64,000 nt of DNA from Agrobacterium tumefaciens (GTDB lineage: Bacteria; Pseudomonadota; Alphaproteobacteria; Rhizobiales; Rhizobiaceae): assembly GCA_017744915.1 (NCBI GenBank), contig JAGIAH010000004.1, positions 512,093-576,092 on the forward strand. Reading direction: 5' to 3'. This document shows positions 45,369 to 55,422 of the stretch, piece after piece. Each line of letters starts with the position of its first letter. The first letter of the stretch is position 1. A program made the position numbers and the translations under genes. Under the pieces are notes generated by a model. That model was not told the DNA's origin. It saw only the letters and a program-made list of their open reading frames with translations, and ran no database searches.

Positions 45369-47191
45369 TCCACCGTCACCGATTTCGCCAGATTGCGCGG
45401 CTGGTCCACATCCGTACCCATGAAGACAGCGGTGTGATAGGCAAGCAGCTGGATCGGCAGCGAGAAGACCATCGGCGCGATCAGTTCGTCGACATTGGGC
45501 AGAGTGATCGTCGCCATGGTGTCGAGCTTGGAGGCCGCCGCCCCCTTCTCATCGGTGATGAAGATGATCCTGCCACCGCGCGCGGCGACTTCCTGCATGT
45601 TCGACACCGTCTTTTCGAAGAAGCGGTCGTGCGGCGCAATGACGATAACAGGCATGTTCTCGTCGATCAGCGCGATCGGCCCATGCTTCAGCTCGCCGGC
45701 GGCATAACCTTCGGCGTGAATATAGGAAATTTCCTTGAGCTTCAGCGCGCCTTCCAGCGCCAGCGGGAAGCTGGTGCCACGGCCGAGATACAGCACATCC
45801 TTGAAACGCGACAGATCGCGCGACAGCGCCTCGATCTGCGGCTGGATGACGTTCAACACCTTGCTCATGATGCGCGGCATCTCGATCAGATGCTGCACCA
45901 GCTGCTTTTCCTCACCCGGTTTCAGCGTGCCGCGAGCCTTGGCCGCAGCAACGGCAAGCGAAGCCAGCACCGCGAGCTGACAGGTGAAGGCCTTGGTGGA
46001 GGCGACGCCGATTTCCGGGCCGGCGAGGATCGGAAAGATCGCATCCGATTCGCGCGCCATGGTCGATTCCCGCGTATTGACCACCGCGCCGATCTTCAGC
46101 CCCTCCTGCTGGCAATAACGGAGCGCCGCCAGCGTATCGGCGGTTTCACCCGATTGCGAAATGAACAGCGCCGCCTGCGTGGGGACGAGCGGGATTTCGC
46201 GGTAACGGAATTCCGAAGCGACATCGATTTCCACCGGCAGGCGGGCATAACGCTCGAACCAGTATTTGCCGATCAGGCCAGAGAGATAAGCCGTGCCGCA
46301 GGCGGAAATGGCAAGCCCGGAAAGCTTGGCGAAGTCGATGGCCTTGTCGGCCTGCTTCACTGTCTTGGAAGCGAAATCCACATAGTGGCTGAGCGCATGG
46401 GAAATAACTTCCGGCTGCTCGTAGATTTCCTTTTCCATGAAGTGGCGATGATTGCCCTTGTCGACCACGAAGGCCGTCGCCTGCGAAATCTGCCGCTCGC
46501 GCTTCACCGGCTTGCCGGAGAAATCGATGATTTCAGCACCCTGCCGGGTGACGATGGCGCAGTCGCCATCCACCAGATAGGTGATCTCGTTGGTGAAGGG
46601 CGAAAGCGCGATGGCATCGGACCCGAGGAACATTTCGCCGCGGCCATAACCGACGGCAAGCGGCGGGCCGGAGCGGGCCGAAAGCAGCGTGCCGGGGTCG
46701 TCCTGGAACATGACGACCAGCGCATAAGCACCGGTGACGCGGTTCAGCATCTTCAGCATCGCTTCGCGATGGCCAAGGCCCTCACGCGTATATTTGGCCA
46801 GAAGCTGCGCCACCACCTCGGTATCGGTCTGGGTGGTGAAGGTGGCGCCCTCGGCGGTCAGCTCATCGCGCAATTCGGCGAAGTTTTCGATGATGCCGTT
46901 GTGAACGACGGCCACGCCTTCGACGAAATGCGGGTGAGCGTTGGTCTCGTTCGGCACGCCATGGGTCGCCCAGCGTGTATGCGCAATACCGACGACACCC
47001 GGCAGCGGCTTTTCCGAAACCAGCTTTTCCAGATTGAACAGCTTGCCTTCCGCCCGGCGGCGGTCCATCGCGCCATTGTCGATGGTGGCGACACCGGCCG
47101 AATCGTAACCGCGATATTCGAGACGCTTCAGCGCATCGACAAGCCGTTCAGCAACGGGCTCAGTTCCGACAATTCCGACAATTCCGCACAT
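45365..47191 (-). CDS. glmS: Glutamine--fructose-6-phosphate aminotransferase (isomerizing)
   Basis: It makes glucosamine-6-phosphate for peptidoglycan and LPS. The 608 residues begin MCGIVGIVG with the catalytic N-terminal Cys of the class II amidotransferase domain (to about 240), followed by two SIS sugar-isomerase domains (SQSGETADTLAALRYC, GRGTSFPLALEGALKLKE) and a C-terminal ending in KSVTVE. No glmS ribozyme is expected in this phylum and none was seen in the 102 bp upstream gap. The GNAT gene is coupled to its 3' end. Confidence 0.98.
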   Translation of the reverse strand: MCGIVGIVGTEPVAERLVDALKRLEYRGYDSAGVATIDNGAMDRRRAEGKLFNLEKLVSEKPLPGVVGIAHTRWATHGVPNETNAHPHFVEGVAVVHNGIIENFAELRDELTAEGATFTTQTDTEVVAQLLAKYTREGLGHREAMLKMLNRVTGAYALVVMFQDDPGTLLSARSGPPLAVGYGRGEMFLGSDAIALSPFTNEITYLVDGDCAIVTRQGAEIIDFSGKPVKRERQISQATAFVVDKGNHRHFMEKEIYEQPEVISHALSHYVDFASKTVKQADKAIDFAKLSGLAISACGTAYLSGLIGKYWFERYARLPVEIDVASEFRYREIPLVPTQAALFISQSGETADTLAALRYCQQEGLKIGAVVNTRESTMARESDAIFPILAGPEIGVASTKAFTCQLAVLASLAVAAAKARGTLKPGEEKQLVQHLIEMPRIMSKVLNVIQPQIEALSRDLSRFKDVLYLGRGTSFPLALEGALKLKEISYIHAEGYAAGELKHGPIALIDENMPVIVIAPHDRFFEKTVSNMQEVAARGGRIIFITDEKGAAASKLDTMATITLPNVDELIAPMVFSLPIQLLAYHTAVFMGTDVDQPRNLAKSVTVE

Positions 47192-47293
47192 ATATTTCTC
47201 CAGACGGCGATCTCTTCGCCGGAACTACTAACCGTTTCCGTGAAATCGGCAATTATGCCGCCGGTCACTTTCAGTATCGTTTGGTAACGTCTC

Positions 47294-48655
47294 TCAGGAC
47301 GATTTTTTCTTCGCTTCTTTCAGCGCTTTCGCCCGCTCACGCACAACGGTCGCCCGGCCCGGCTTCACTTCCTGCCGTGCGCGCCCAAAGGCTAGCGCAT
47401 CATCGGGCACGTCATCGGTAATCACGCTGCCGGAAGCGATATAGGCCCCCTCGCCAATCGTCACGGGAGCGACCAGCGACGAGTTCGAACCGACGAAGCT
47501 GTTCGCACCGATGCGGGTTTCCGCCTTGTTGTAGCCGTCATAATTGCAGGTGATAGTGCCGGCACCGATATTGCTGCCAGCACCGATGAAGGCATCGCCG
47601 ATATAGGTCAGGTGATTGACCTTGGCGCCCTCGCCGATCTCGGCCTTCTTGACCTCACAGAAATTGCCGACCTTGGCATTGGCGTGCAGGTTCGCACCCG
47701 GCCGCAGCCGCGCATAGGGGCCGACCGTCGCACCTTGCGCGACATGCGCACCTTCCAGATGCGAAAAGGCGTGGATGACCGCGCCAGACTCGATGGTCAC
47801 GCCGGGGCCGAAGACGACATTGGGCTCGATCAGCGCATCCTGTCCGATCTTCGTATCGAAGGAGAGGAAGACGGTCTCGGGCGCGATCATCGATACGCCA
47901 TCGACCATCAGTTCATGACGGCGGCGCTCCTGCCAGAGCTTCTCGATAAAGGCCAGCTCGGCGCGGTTGTTGCAGCCGACCAGCTCATTTTCGGGCGCGT
48001 CGATGGCCACCGCGCGGCGGCCAAGCGAACGGGCGATCTCGACAACGTCGGTCAGATAATATTCGCCCTTCACATTGCTGTTGCCGATCCGGCCAAGCAG
48101 ATCCAGCGCATTGCGGCCATTGATCGCCATCAGGCCACTGTTGCACCAGGTCACCTTGCGCTCTTCGTCGGTAGCGTCCTTTTCCTCGCGGATCGCCACC
48201 AGCTCACCATTCTCGACCAGCAAGCGGCCATAACCCGTGGGCCGGTCGGTGTGGAAACCGATGACGGCAACGTCGGCGCCGGCGGCAATGGCTTCGCGCG
48301 CACGGTCGAGCGTCGCTGAGGTGATGAGCGGCACGTCGCCATAAGCGATAATCAGGTCGTCAAAACCGCGCTCAATGGCGGCGCGGGCAGCGAGAACGGC
48401 ATGGCCGGTGCCCTTGCGTTCCGTCTGGAGAAAAGCTTCGACCTCAAGGCCCGGCAGGCTCGCGGCGGCTGCGACATTGTCGGCATCGCGCCCGACGACG
48501 AGCGCAACCGTACCGACACCCGATCCAGCCACCGCCTCAACCACATGCGTGATCATCGGACGCCCGGCGACCGGATGCAGCACCTTGGATTTTGACGATT
48601 TCATGCGCGTGCTGTCGCCCGCTGCGAGAATAATGGCTAGAGAGCTGCGCTCCAT
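47294..48655 (-). CDS. glmU: Bifunctional UDP-N-acetylglucosamine pyrophosphorylase / glucosamine-1-P acetyltransferase
   Basis: It performs the last two steps to UDP-GlcNAc. The 453 residues contain the N-terminal uridyltransferase ([34 protein letters not shown]) and a C-terminal left-handed beta-helix of hexapeptide repeats ([71 protein letters not shown]). Length and motifs are normal. It shares strand and neighbourhood with glmS, its pathway partner; GlmM is not in the window. Confidence 0.98.
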   Translation of the reverse strand: MERSSLAIILAAGDSTRMKSSKSKVLHPVAGRPMITHVVEAVAGSGVGTVALVVGRDADNVAAAASLPGLEVEAFLQTERKGTGHAVLAARAAIERGFDDLIIAYGDVPLITSATLDRAREAIAAGADVAVIGFHTDRPTGYGRLLVENGELVAIREEKDATDEERKVTWCNSGLMAINGRNALDLLGRIGNSNVKGEYYLTDVVEIARSLGRRAVAIDAPENELVGCNNRAELAFIEKLWQERRRHELMVDGVSMIAPETVFLSFDTKIGQDALIEPNVVFGPGVTIESGAVIHAFSHLEGAHVAQGATVGPYARLRPGANLHANAKVGNFCEVKKAEIGEGAKVNHLTYIGDAFIGAGSNIGAGTITCNYDGYNKAETRIGANSFVGSNSSLVAPVTIGEGAYIASGSVITDDVPDDALAFGRARQEVKPGRATVVRERAKALKEAKKKSS

Positions 48656-48865
48656 AAGACCTCCAACACCCCGTTACCGGCTGCCTAGCAGCCGGTACAG
48701 CGGCATATGTTTGACTTCACGCCATCCGCAAAACGAACGGGCGCATCGGTAACTTCATTCCGGAATTGCTATAACGGCGGCCCACTTAAGAAACCATGCA
48801 AATCTGCACCAAATTTCCGCAGGGATTTTCATCAAACGTGATCAGCGGCGGGACGGCGATCGGCC

Positions 48866-49615
48866 CTATCGGCGGGGATTGCGGGCCGTGAACTGCAATA
48901 TCTGCTGGCGGCCGTTTTCAATCAGCCTCTCCATCTCGCGCCGTGCAGCCGCCTCATCGCGCAGACGAAACGCTTCGACGAGTTTCAGGTGAGAGGCGGA
49001 AACGTCGGAAATCTCGTCGGGGTCGGTATCCGGATTGCTCATCCGGAAGATGCCGACCAGTGCCGCCTTTATCAGCGAGCCGACGGTGCGCATGAACGGA
49101 TTACCGGACATTTCGGTGATGAGGACATGGAAATTCATATCCGCAAGCGCCCGCTTTTCCTTGGAATAGGCCGTATTGCCCATCTCGTTGGCGTAAGCAG
49201 CGAGCTTTGCAATATCCGCATCATTCGCCCTGATGGCGGCAAGTCCCGCGCCATAGGGTTCGAAAGCCTTGCGGATATCGTAGAGATGCAGCAGGAATTC
49301 ATCGCTGACGCCGGCCTCGAAGTGCCAGAGCAGCACTTCGCTGTCGAACATGTTCCAGCTTTCCCGCTCCGTCACCCGGGTGCCGATACGCGCCTTGGGG
49401 GAAATCATGCCCTTGGCGGTCAGCGTCTTCATCGCCTCGCGCAACACGGTACGGGAAACTTTCAGCCGCTCCATAAGCTCGGCGTCACCCGGCAGGATGT
49501 CACCCGTCTTGAAGGTGCCGGAAACGATATCGAGACCGAGCTTGTGAACGACCTGTGCATGATTTGTCCGCAGCTTTCGAAAACCGATCGCCGCATCGAG
49601 CATTCCGCGCTGCAA
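48866..49615 (-). CDS. FadR/GntR family transcriptional regulator (FCD domain)
   Basis: A 249-residue regulator with an N-terminal winged HTH (VHKLGLDIVSGTFKTGDILPGDAELMERLKVSRTVLREAMKTLTAKGMISPKARIGTRVT) and a C-terminal FCD ligand domain with the metal-type residues Asp and His in MNFHVLITEM and SASHLKLVEAF. FCD regulators respond to small organic acids or sugars. It lies upstream of, and on the same strand as, glmU with a 210 bp gap. It may well control the BMP transport operon just beside it (inference from position). Confidence 0.88.
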   Translation of the reverse strand: MQRGMLDAAIGFRKLRTNHAQVVHKLGLDIVSGTFKTGDILPGDAELMERLKVSRTVLREAMKTLTAKGMISPKARIGTRVTERESWNMFDSEVLLWHFEAGVSDEFLLHLYDIRKAFEPYGAGLAAIRANDADIAKLAAYANEMGNTAYSKEKRALADMNFHVLITEMSGNPFMRTVGSLIKAALVGIFRMSNPDTDPDEISDVSASHLKLVEAFRLRDEAAARREMERLIENGRQQILQFTARNPRR

Positions 49616-49760
49616 GTGCCATGTCCTTCCGTTCGGTTGGCGATCACAAAAATCGCGCCAGACGTGTGTATCTCAAGTCAGATTATAGTGAAAAACATCA
49701 AGTTGCATGAAAAGCAAAGGCAAACTTCATCCGCGCAGTAAAACACATGAAAATAAGCAA

Positions 49761-49787
49761 GGCCGCACATGAATTTCATGTGCGGCC
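49761..49787 (-). terminator. Intrinsic terminator of the BMP transport operon
   Basis: A perfect 13-pair inverted repeat, GGCCGCACATGAA / TTCATGTGCGGCC, around one base lies 29 bases past the BMP-protein stop. On the minus strand it is followed by a T-rich stretch (TTGCTTATTTT). Confidence 0.8.
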
Positions 49788-49815
49788 TGTCATCAGTAAC
49801 GGAAGAGAATCCGCA

Positions 49816-50889
49816 TTATTGCGGCAGCTTGTCGTCCACGCCGGCAACGTAGAAGTTGAGGCCGAGCAGAACCTTGTCTTCTGCCTTTTCACCCGCCTTC
49901 AGCCATTCCGAACCGTCCTGCTTCTTCACCGGGCCGGTGAAGGGGTGCAGTTCGCCCGACTTGATCTTGGCTTCGGTTTCCTCGGCCATCTTCTTCACGT
50001 CATCAGGCATGTTGGTGTAGGGCGCCATGGTCAGGATGCCGTCCTTCAGGCCGTCCCAGATGGATTCGGACTTCCAGGTGCCGTCGAGAAGAGCCTGCGT
50101 GCGCTTGATGTAATAGGCGCCCCAGGTGTCCTTGATGGCGGTCAGCTGCGTCTGCGGGCCGGCGGCGATCATGTCGGAAGCCTGACCGAAAGCCTTGATG
50201 CCGCGTTCGGCCGCAACCTGCATCGGCGCGGTCGTGTCGGTGTGCTGCGTCAGGATATCGACGCCCTGGTCGATCAGCGCCTTGGCGGCATCGGCTTCCT
50301 TGCCGGGGTCGAACCAGGTGTTGGCCCAGACGACCTTGACCTTGAACTCCGGATTGACGGACTGCGCGCCGAGAACGAAAGCGTCAATGCCCATCACCAC
50401 TTCCGGGATCGGGAAGGAGGCGATGTAACCGGCAACGCCCTTCTTGGACATTTTCGCGGCGATCTGGCCCTGAATGTAACGGCCTTCATAGAAACGCGAA
50501 TTGTAGGTCGCGACGTTTTCAGCCGTCTTGAAGCCGGTGGCGTGCTCGAACTTCACCTTCGGGAACTTCTGGGCAACCTTCACGGTCGCATCCATGAAGC
50601 CGAAGGAGGTGGTGAACACCAGTTCGCAGCCGGAACGGGCCATGCGCTCGATGGCGCGTTCAGCATCCGGGCCTTCCGGAACGCTTTCGAGGAACGGCGT
50701 TTCGATCTTGTCGCCGAAATGCTTCTGCAGCTCTTCGCGACCGATTTCATGCGCCTGCGTCCAGCCGCCATCGGTGCGGCTGCCGACATAGATGAAGCAG
50801 ACCTTCTTGGCGTCGGCGGCTTCAGCGGAGGAAACAACGCCTCCAAGCGCCGCGATGGACGCGGCAAGTGCGATGACCAGTTTTTTCAT
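49816..50889 (-). CDS. BMP family ABC transporter substrate-binding protein
   Basis: A 357-residue periplasmic binding protein with signal peptide MKKLVIALAASIAALGGVVSSAEA, cleaved as a normal secretory (not lipo-) protein. The BMP/PnrA pattern KKVCFIYVGSRTDGGWTQAHEIGREELQKHFG at the N-terminus and IQGQIAAKMSKKGVAGYIASFPIPEVVMGIDAFVLGAQSVNPEFKVKVVWANTW are typical. PnrA-type proteins bind purine nucleosides, other BMPs bind related compounds. It is the last gene of the transport operon, with its own terminator. Confidence 0.95.
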   Translation of the reverse strand: MKKLVIALAASIAALGGVVSSAEAADAKKVCFIYVGSRTDGGWTQAHEIGREELQKHFGDKIETPFLESVPEGPDAERAIERMARSGCELVFTTSFGFMDATVKVAQKFPKVKFEHATGFKTAENVATYNSRFYEGRYIQGQIAAKMSKKGVAGYIASFPIPEVVMGIDAFVLGAQSVNPEFKVKVVWANTWFDPGKEADAAKALIDQGVDILTQHTDTTAPMQVAAERGIKAFGQASDMIAAGPQTQLTAIKDTWGAYYIKRTQALLDGTWKSESIWDGLKDGILTMAPYTNMPDDVKKMAEETEAKIKSGELHPFTGPVKKQDGSEWLKAGEKAEDKVLLGLNFYVAGVDDKLPQ

Positions 50890-50924
50890 TTTTACCCCTG
50901 TTGGTTTGGAGACGTGAGAATGCT

Positions 50925-51848
50925 TTACCTGTCCGGCACGAAGGATTTGCCCAAGGATGCCGGTGTATTGATCAAGGTCGTGCGGCGATTATGCGAGATG
51001 ATGACCAGCACGACAATAGTTGCAAGGTAAGGTAGCGCCGAAAGCAATTGCGACGGAACGCCGATGCCGAAGGCCTGCGCGTGCAATTGGCCGATGGTGA
51101 CGGCGCCGAACAGGTAACCGCCCGCCAGCAGGCGCCACGGACGCCAGGAAGCAAAGACGACAAGCGCGAGCGCAATCCAGCCGCGCCCGGCCGACATGTT
51201 TTCCACCCATTGCGGCGTATAAACGAGCGACAGCTGCGCGCCCGCAAGGCCGGCGCAGGCACCGCCGAACATGACGGCCAGATACCGCGTGCGGATGACA
51301 TTGATGCCGAGCGCATGGGCCGAGGCGTGATTGTCACCGATGGCGCGGATTTTCAGGCCCCTGCGGCTTTTGAACAGGAACCAGCTGATGCCGAAGACCA
51401 GCGCGATGGACATGTAGAAGATCAGATCCTGCCGGAACAGCAACGGCCCTATGAAGGGGATTTCCGACAGCACGGGGAAGACAATCGGCTGCAGCTTGAT
51501 GCCCGGCAGGCCGACGAAACTTTCGCCCAGCATGCCGGAGACGCCGAGGCCGAGAATGGTGAGCGCAAGGCCCGTCGCCACCTGGTTGGTGACGAGCGTC
51601 AGCGTCAGGAAACCGAACAGCAGCGAGAAAACCGCACCGGAAGCAATCCCGGCCAGAATGCCAAGATAGGGTGAACCCGTCATATGCGCGGTGGCGAAAG
51701 CGCAGACCGCGCCCATGATCATCATGCCCTCGACGCCGAGATTGAGCACGCCTGCGCGTTCGGTCACCAGTTCTCCCGAGGCAGCGATGACGAGCGGTGT
51801 CGCGGCGGTGATGACGGTGAGAAGAATGGCCTGAAGCATATCCATCAT
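50925..51848 (-). CDS. ABC transporter permease (BMP/nucleoside type, second subunit)
   Basis: A 307-residue membrane protein of the BPD_transp_2 family: MMDMLQAILLTVITAATPLVIAASGELVTERAGVLNLGVEGMMIMGAV at the start and KIRAIGDNHASAHALGINVIRTRYLAVMFGGACAGLAGA later, the usual cytosolic coupling loop with EAA-like sequence. Eight to ten helices are predicted. The start at 51848 overlaps the previous permease stop (ATGATG and TGA share bases), so the upstream part of this open frame, beyond that point, is not real protein. It pairs with the first permease. Confidence 0.94.
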   Translation of the reverse strand: MMDMLQAILLTVITAATPLVIAASGELVTERAGVLNLGVEGMMIMGAVCAFATAHMTGSPYLGILAGIASGAVFSLLFGFLTLTLVTNQVATGLALTILGLGVSGMLGESFVGLPGIKLQPIVFPVLSEIPFIGPLLFRQDLIFYMSIALVFGISWFLFKSRRGLKIRAIGDNHASAHALGINVIRTRYLAVMFGGACAGLAGAQLSLVYTPQWVENMSAGRGWIALALVVFASWRPWRLLAGGYLFGAVTIGQLHAQAFGIGVPSQLLSALPYLATIVVLVIISHNRRTTLINTPASLGKSFVPDR

Positions 51849-52936
51849 GCCGCTCCTTCTTTGCGATGTGCCTTGCCGGTGAAGACGACCCGGACGCGAT
51901 AGAAGATCAGCGTATCGCAGGACAATACGAAGAACAGCATCAGCCCCTGGAACACCCTCGTCACCTTGTCGGAAACACCGATCGAAAGCTGCGCCGCCTC
52001 GCCACCGAGATAGGTCAGGGCCAGCACCAGCCCGGAGAGAATGATGCCGAGCGGATTGAGACGGCCGAGAAAGGCGACGATGATGGCGGTAAAGCCATAA
52101 CCCGGCGAAATACTGGGCTGGAGATGTCCGATGGAACCGGAGGCTTCCGAAATGCCGGCGAGCCCCGCGAGCGCACCTGAGAGCAGCAGCGAAAACCACA
52201 CCATGCGGCTCGACGAGAAACCGGCGAAACGCCCTGCCCTTGCAGACTGGCCGAGCACGGTCACCTCAAAGCCCTTCAGCATGTAGCGCATCATGAACCA
52301 CAGCGCGATGGCAGCGACGATGGCGAACACGAAACCCCAGTGCGCCCGGCCCGAGGCCAGCATTTCCGGCAGAACGGCGCTCTCGTTAAAGGGCTTGGTC
52401 TGCGGGAAATTATAACCGCCCGGATCGCGCCAGATGCCGCGCGTTAGCCAGTCGAGGAAAAGCTGCGCGACATAAACCAGCATCAGGCTGACGAGGATTT
52501 CATTGGTATTGAACTTCGTCTTCAACAGTGCCGGAATGCCCGCATAAAGCGCACCACCAATGGCACCCATCACCATCATCAGCGGCAGAATGAGCGGCGA
52601 GTGCCAGTCGGGATAAAGCACCGGCAGGATGGAGCCGGTAATCGCGCCGATGGTGAATTGCCCCTCCGCGCCGATATTCCAGTTGTTGGAGCGATAACAG
52701 ATCGAGAGACCCACGCCGATCAGGATCAGCGGTGCGGCCTTGATCGCCAGCTCATGCAGCGACCAGACCTCCAGCAGCGGCTCGACGAAAAAGGCATAAA
52801 GCGCATGGGCCGGATTTTTGCCGAGCATGGCGAACATGACGGCGCCGACCAGCAGCGTCAAAACCAGCGCCAGCAGCGGTGAAAGCAGGGTGAAAAGCCG
52901 GGAGACCCCTGCGCGTTTTTCAAGCTCAATGCGCAT
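51845..52936 (-). CDS. ABC transporter permease (BMP/nucleoside type, first subunit)
   Basis: A 363-residue protein with about nine membrane segments. Family pattern: NWNIGAEGQFTIGAITGSILPVL near the N-terminal third, NTNEILVSLMLVYVAQLFLDWL and FAGFSSSRMVWFSLLLSGALAGLAGISEASG in the coupling-loop region. It is the YufP-like partner of the next permease, and the two should form the channel of a purine-nucleoside-type importer. It overlaps the ATP-binding gene by 11 bases and the second permease by four, a tightly coupled operon. Confidence 0.94.
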   Translation of the reverse strand: MRIELEKRAGVSRLFTLLSPLLALVLTLLVGAVMFAMLGKNPAHALYAFFVEPLLEVWSLHELAIKAAPLILIGVGLSICYRSNNWNIGAEGQFTIGAITGSILPVLYPDWHSPLILPLMMVMGAIGGALYAGIPALLKTKFNTNEILVSLMLVYVAQLFLDWLTRGIWRDPGGYNFPQTKPFNESAVLPEMLASGRAHWGFVFAIVAAIALWFMMRYMLKGFEVTVLGQSARAGRFAGFSSSRMVWFSLLLSGALAGLAGISEASGSIGHLQPSISPGYGFTAIIVAFLGRLNPLGIILSGLVLALTYLGGEAAQLSIGVSDKVTRVFQGLMLFFVLSCDTLIFYRVRVVFTGKAHRKEGAA

Positions 52937-54497
52937 GCTGGGCAGCTCCCGAATGTGACGTCTGAATGCCGCCCATCAACAGGCCGATCTTTTCAAGCGT
53001 CATCTCCTCCACCGGATGGACTTCGGACAGCTTACCGTCGGAAATGACTGCGATATTGGTGGCAACCTCGAAGATTTCATCGAGATCCTGGCTGATGACG
53101 ATGACGGCCGAGCCGGCCCTGGCGAGATCGACCAGCGCCTGGCGGATGCGGCTTGCGGCACCCGCATCCACACCCCAGGTCGGCTGGTTGACGACAAGCA
53201 CGGAAGGTTGACGGTCAAGCTCGCGCCCGACGATGAATTTCTGCAGGTTGCCGCCGGAAAGCGAACCCGCCAGAGGATCGGCCCCGCTTTTGCGCACATC
53301 CATGGTTTCCGAAATGCGCCGCGCTGCCGCCTTGATAACCGAGCCGCGGATGACGCGCAGGAAACCGCCGGTCAGGAACGCCTTGCGGTCGGACCGCGCC
53401 CGCGCCAGCAGCAGATTGTCGGAAAGGCTCATGCCGGGAACGGCGGCATGGCCGTGGCGCTCCTCCGGCACGAAACCCGCGCCCATCAGCCGGCGGCCAT
53501 TGATGCCGATACGACCGACCGGCTTGCCGCGCAGATGGATCGCGTCATTATTATAGACGGGATATTCGCCCGAAAGCGCATCGAACAGCTCGCCCTGCCC
53601 GTTGCCGGCAACACCGGCAATCGCCAGCACTTCGCCCGCACGCACCTGCATGGAAATCGACTTCAACGCCACGGCGAAAGGCGTGCGCGGCGCAACCGAA
53701 AGCCCCATGACTTCGATCTGCGGCGCACCGAGCGCCTCGCCCGTCGCGCGAGAAACGCTTGCGACATCGCTGCCAACCATCATGCGCGCCAGCGATGCCG
53801 GTGTTTCCTTGCGCGGATCGCAGGCGCCCGTCACCTTGCCATGACGCAGGACGGTGGCGCGGTCGCAGATACGCTGCACCTCTTCGAGGCGATGGCTGAT
53901 ATAAAGCACCGAACGGCCTTCGGCCTTCAGCTTTGCCAGTGTCTCGAACAGCTTGTCGGCTTCCTGCGGCGTCAAAACCGAGGTCGGCTCATCGAGAATG
54001 ATGAGGCGCGGGTTCTGCAACAGGGCGCGGACGATCTCGATACGCTGGCGCTCGCCGACCGAAAGATCGGCCACATGCGCATTGGGGTCGAGTGGCAGGC
54101 CATAGGCGCGCGACAGCGTTTCCGCTTCCCTGGCGATTTCCTTCAATGAAATTTTCGGATCGAGCGACAGGGCGATGTTTTCAGCGACCGTCAGCGCCTC
54201 GAACAGGGAAAAATGCTGGAACACCATGCCGATGCCAAGCCTGCGGGCCTCGCTGGGCGAGCCCACGGACACCGGCTGGCCCTGCCAGATGATGTCACCC
54301 TCGGTCGGCGCAAGTACACCGAACAGCATCTTGACCAGCGTCGACTTGCCGGCACCGTTTTCACCCAGAAGCGCATGGATTTCGCCCGGCGCAATATCGA
54401 GATCGATGCCGTTGCAGGCGGCAAAATTGCCGAACAGCTTGGTCAGCTTGCGGACGGACAGGAGAGGCACGGCCTCCGGCGCCAAAGTTCCAGTCAC
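52926..54497 (-). CDS. ABC transporter ATP-binding protein (double ABC, BMP/sugar type)
   Basis: A 523-residue protein with two ABC domains: Walker A GENGAGKSTL (about 45-54), signature LSVGERQRIEI and Walker B LIILDEPTSVL in the first; a degenerate Walker A GVAGNGQGELF, LSGGNLQKFIVGREL and VLVVNQPTWGVD in the second, as in RbsA-type two-domain importers. It energises uptake with the two permeases and the BMP binding protein. It is the first gene of the operon; 199 bp upstream separates it from pcs and should carry the operon promoter. Confidence 0.96.
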   Translation of the reverse strand: MTGTLAPEAVPLLSVRKLTKLFGNFAACNGIDLDIAPGEIHALLGENGAGKSTLVKMLFGVLAPTEGDIIWQGQPVSVGSPSEARRLGIGMVFQHFSLFEALTVAENIALSLDPKISLKEIAREAETLSRAYGLPLDPNAHVADLSVGERQRIEIVRALLQNPRLIILDEPTSVLTPQEADKLFETLAKLKAEGRSVLYISHRLEEVQRICDRATVLRHGKVTGACDPRKETPASLARMMVGSDVASVSRATGEALGAPQIEVMGLSVAPRTPFAVALKSISMQVRAGEVLAIAGVAGNGQGELFDALSGEYPVYNNDAIHLRGKPVGRIGINGRRLMGAGFVPEERHGHAAVPGMSLSDNLLLARARSDRKAFLTGGFLRVIRGSVIKAAARRISETMDVRKSGADPLAGSLSGGNLQKFIVGRELDRQPSVLVVNQPTWGVDAGAASRIRQALVDLARAGSAVIVISQDLDEIFEVATNIAVISDGKLSEVHPVEEMTLEKIGLLMGGIQTSHSGAAQHAH

Positions 54498-54696
54498 GAG
54501 TTCCCTCTCTCACCGACCGCCGCGCCTTCTTCGAAGCGTTTCCAACGATCGTGGTCATTGTTCCCAATCAGACGCCAATGCGTATGCAATTTCATCCAAT
54601 CAAGACATATTGATAACTGTTTTGCTGCTGCGCACAACTGAAAAAGACACTGCTTAAATGCAATTTGCACAAGCAATAAACAGCTTTATCTTTTCA

Positions 54697-55422
54697 TCAT
54701 TTCGCGCCGAGCGACGGGAAAAACTGCAGGATTCCCCCGATGCAATAAAGGTAGATTCCGCTGACCACGAAGCCGATCACCGCCCATGTCGGCGTCTGGA
54801 AATGCATCAGCAGCGCATAACCGCCAAGCGCGCACCAGATGGCCACGACAAGGAGATTGAGCGGCCGCAGGCGCTTCACCCGCACCGGATGCAGGAAATT
54901 GATCGGCAGGAAGGTCAGGAACACCGAAACCGTCACCACCGTCATGGCCGTGGTCGCGCTGGCATCCATCACGAACAGGGTGAAGATCACCATATTCCAC
55001 ACGACAGGGAAGCCGGAGAAGAAATATTCATCCGTCTTCATGCCCATATCGGCATAATAGATCGCGCTCGAAACCACGATCATGCCGGCCGCCACAAAGG
55101 ACCAGGGTTCACCGATCATGCCGCTCTGGTAGAGCGCAAAGGCGGGCAGAAGCACATAGGTGACGTAATCGATGATATTGTCGAGCGTATCGCCCGACCA
55201 GTTGGGCAGAACGTCCTTCACCCTGACCTTGCGGGCGATGGGACCGTCAATGCCATCCACCAGAAGCGCAAGCCCCAGCCACCAGAACATATCGACGAAG
55301 CGATGTTCGGAAGCGGCCACGACACCGAGAAACGCCAGGAAAGAGCCGGACGCCGTTAAAATATGAACGGAAAAGGCGCGGATTTCCGCATAGGGAACAC
55401 GCTTGTAGTTGAAAATTTTCAT
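54697..55422 (-). CDS. pcs: Phosphatidylcholine synthase
   Basis: It condenses choline with CDP-diacylglycerol to make phosphatidylcholine at the inner membrane. The 241 residues show the bacterial Pcs motif: DG-x2-AR-x12-G-x3-D-x3-D spans Asp59, Arg64, Gly77, Asp81 and Asp85 within VDGIDGPIARKV...SGDTLDNIID. Six to eight helices are predicted. The length is typical of the rhizobial enzyme. Membrane PC in Agrobacterium matters for virulence and stress. It has its own transcription unit between the transport operon and a divergent monooxygenase. Confidence 0.95.
   Translation of the reverse strand: MKIFNYKRVPYAEIRAFSVHILTASGSFLAFLGVVAASEHRFVDMFWWLGLALLVDGIDGPIARKVRVKDVLPNWSGDTLDNIIDYVTYVLLPAFALYQSGMIGEPWSFVAAGMIVVSSAIYYADMGMKTDEYFFSGFPVVWNMVIFTLFVMDASATTAMTVVTVSVFLTFLPINFLHPVRVKRLRPLNLLVVAIWCALGGYALLMHFQTPTWAVIGFVVSGIYLYCIGGILQFFPSLGAK

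Noticed and set aside
45290..47287. 665-codon plus-strand frame opposite glmS
   Set aside because: Shadow of glmS; no recognisable protein features and no ribosome-binding site.
47192..47293. Possible glmS ribozyme in the leader
   Set aside because: No ribozyme core sequence was recognisable, and these ribozymes are not expected in alphaproteobacteria.
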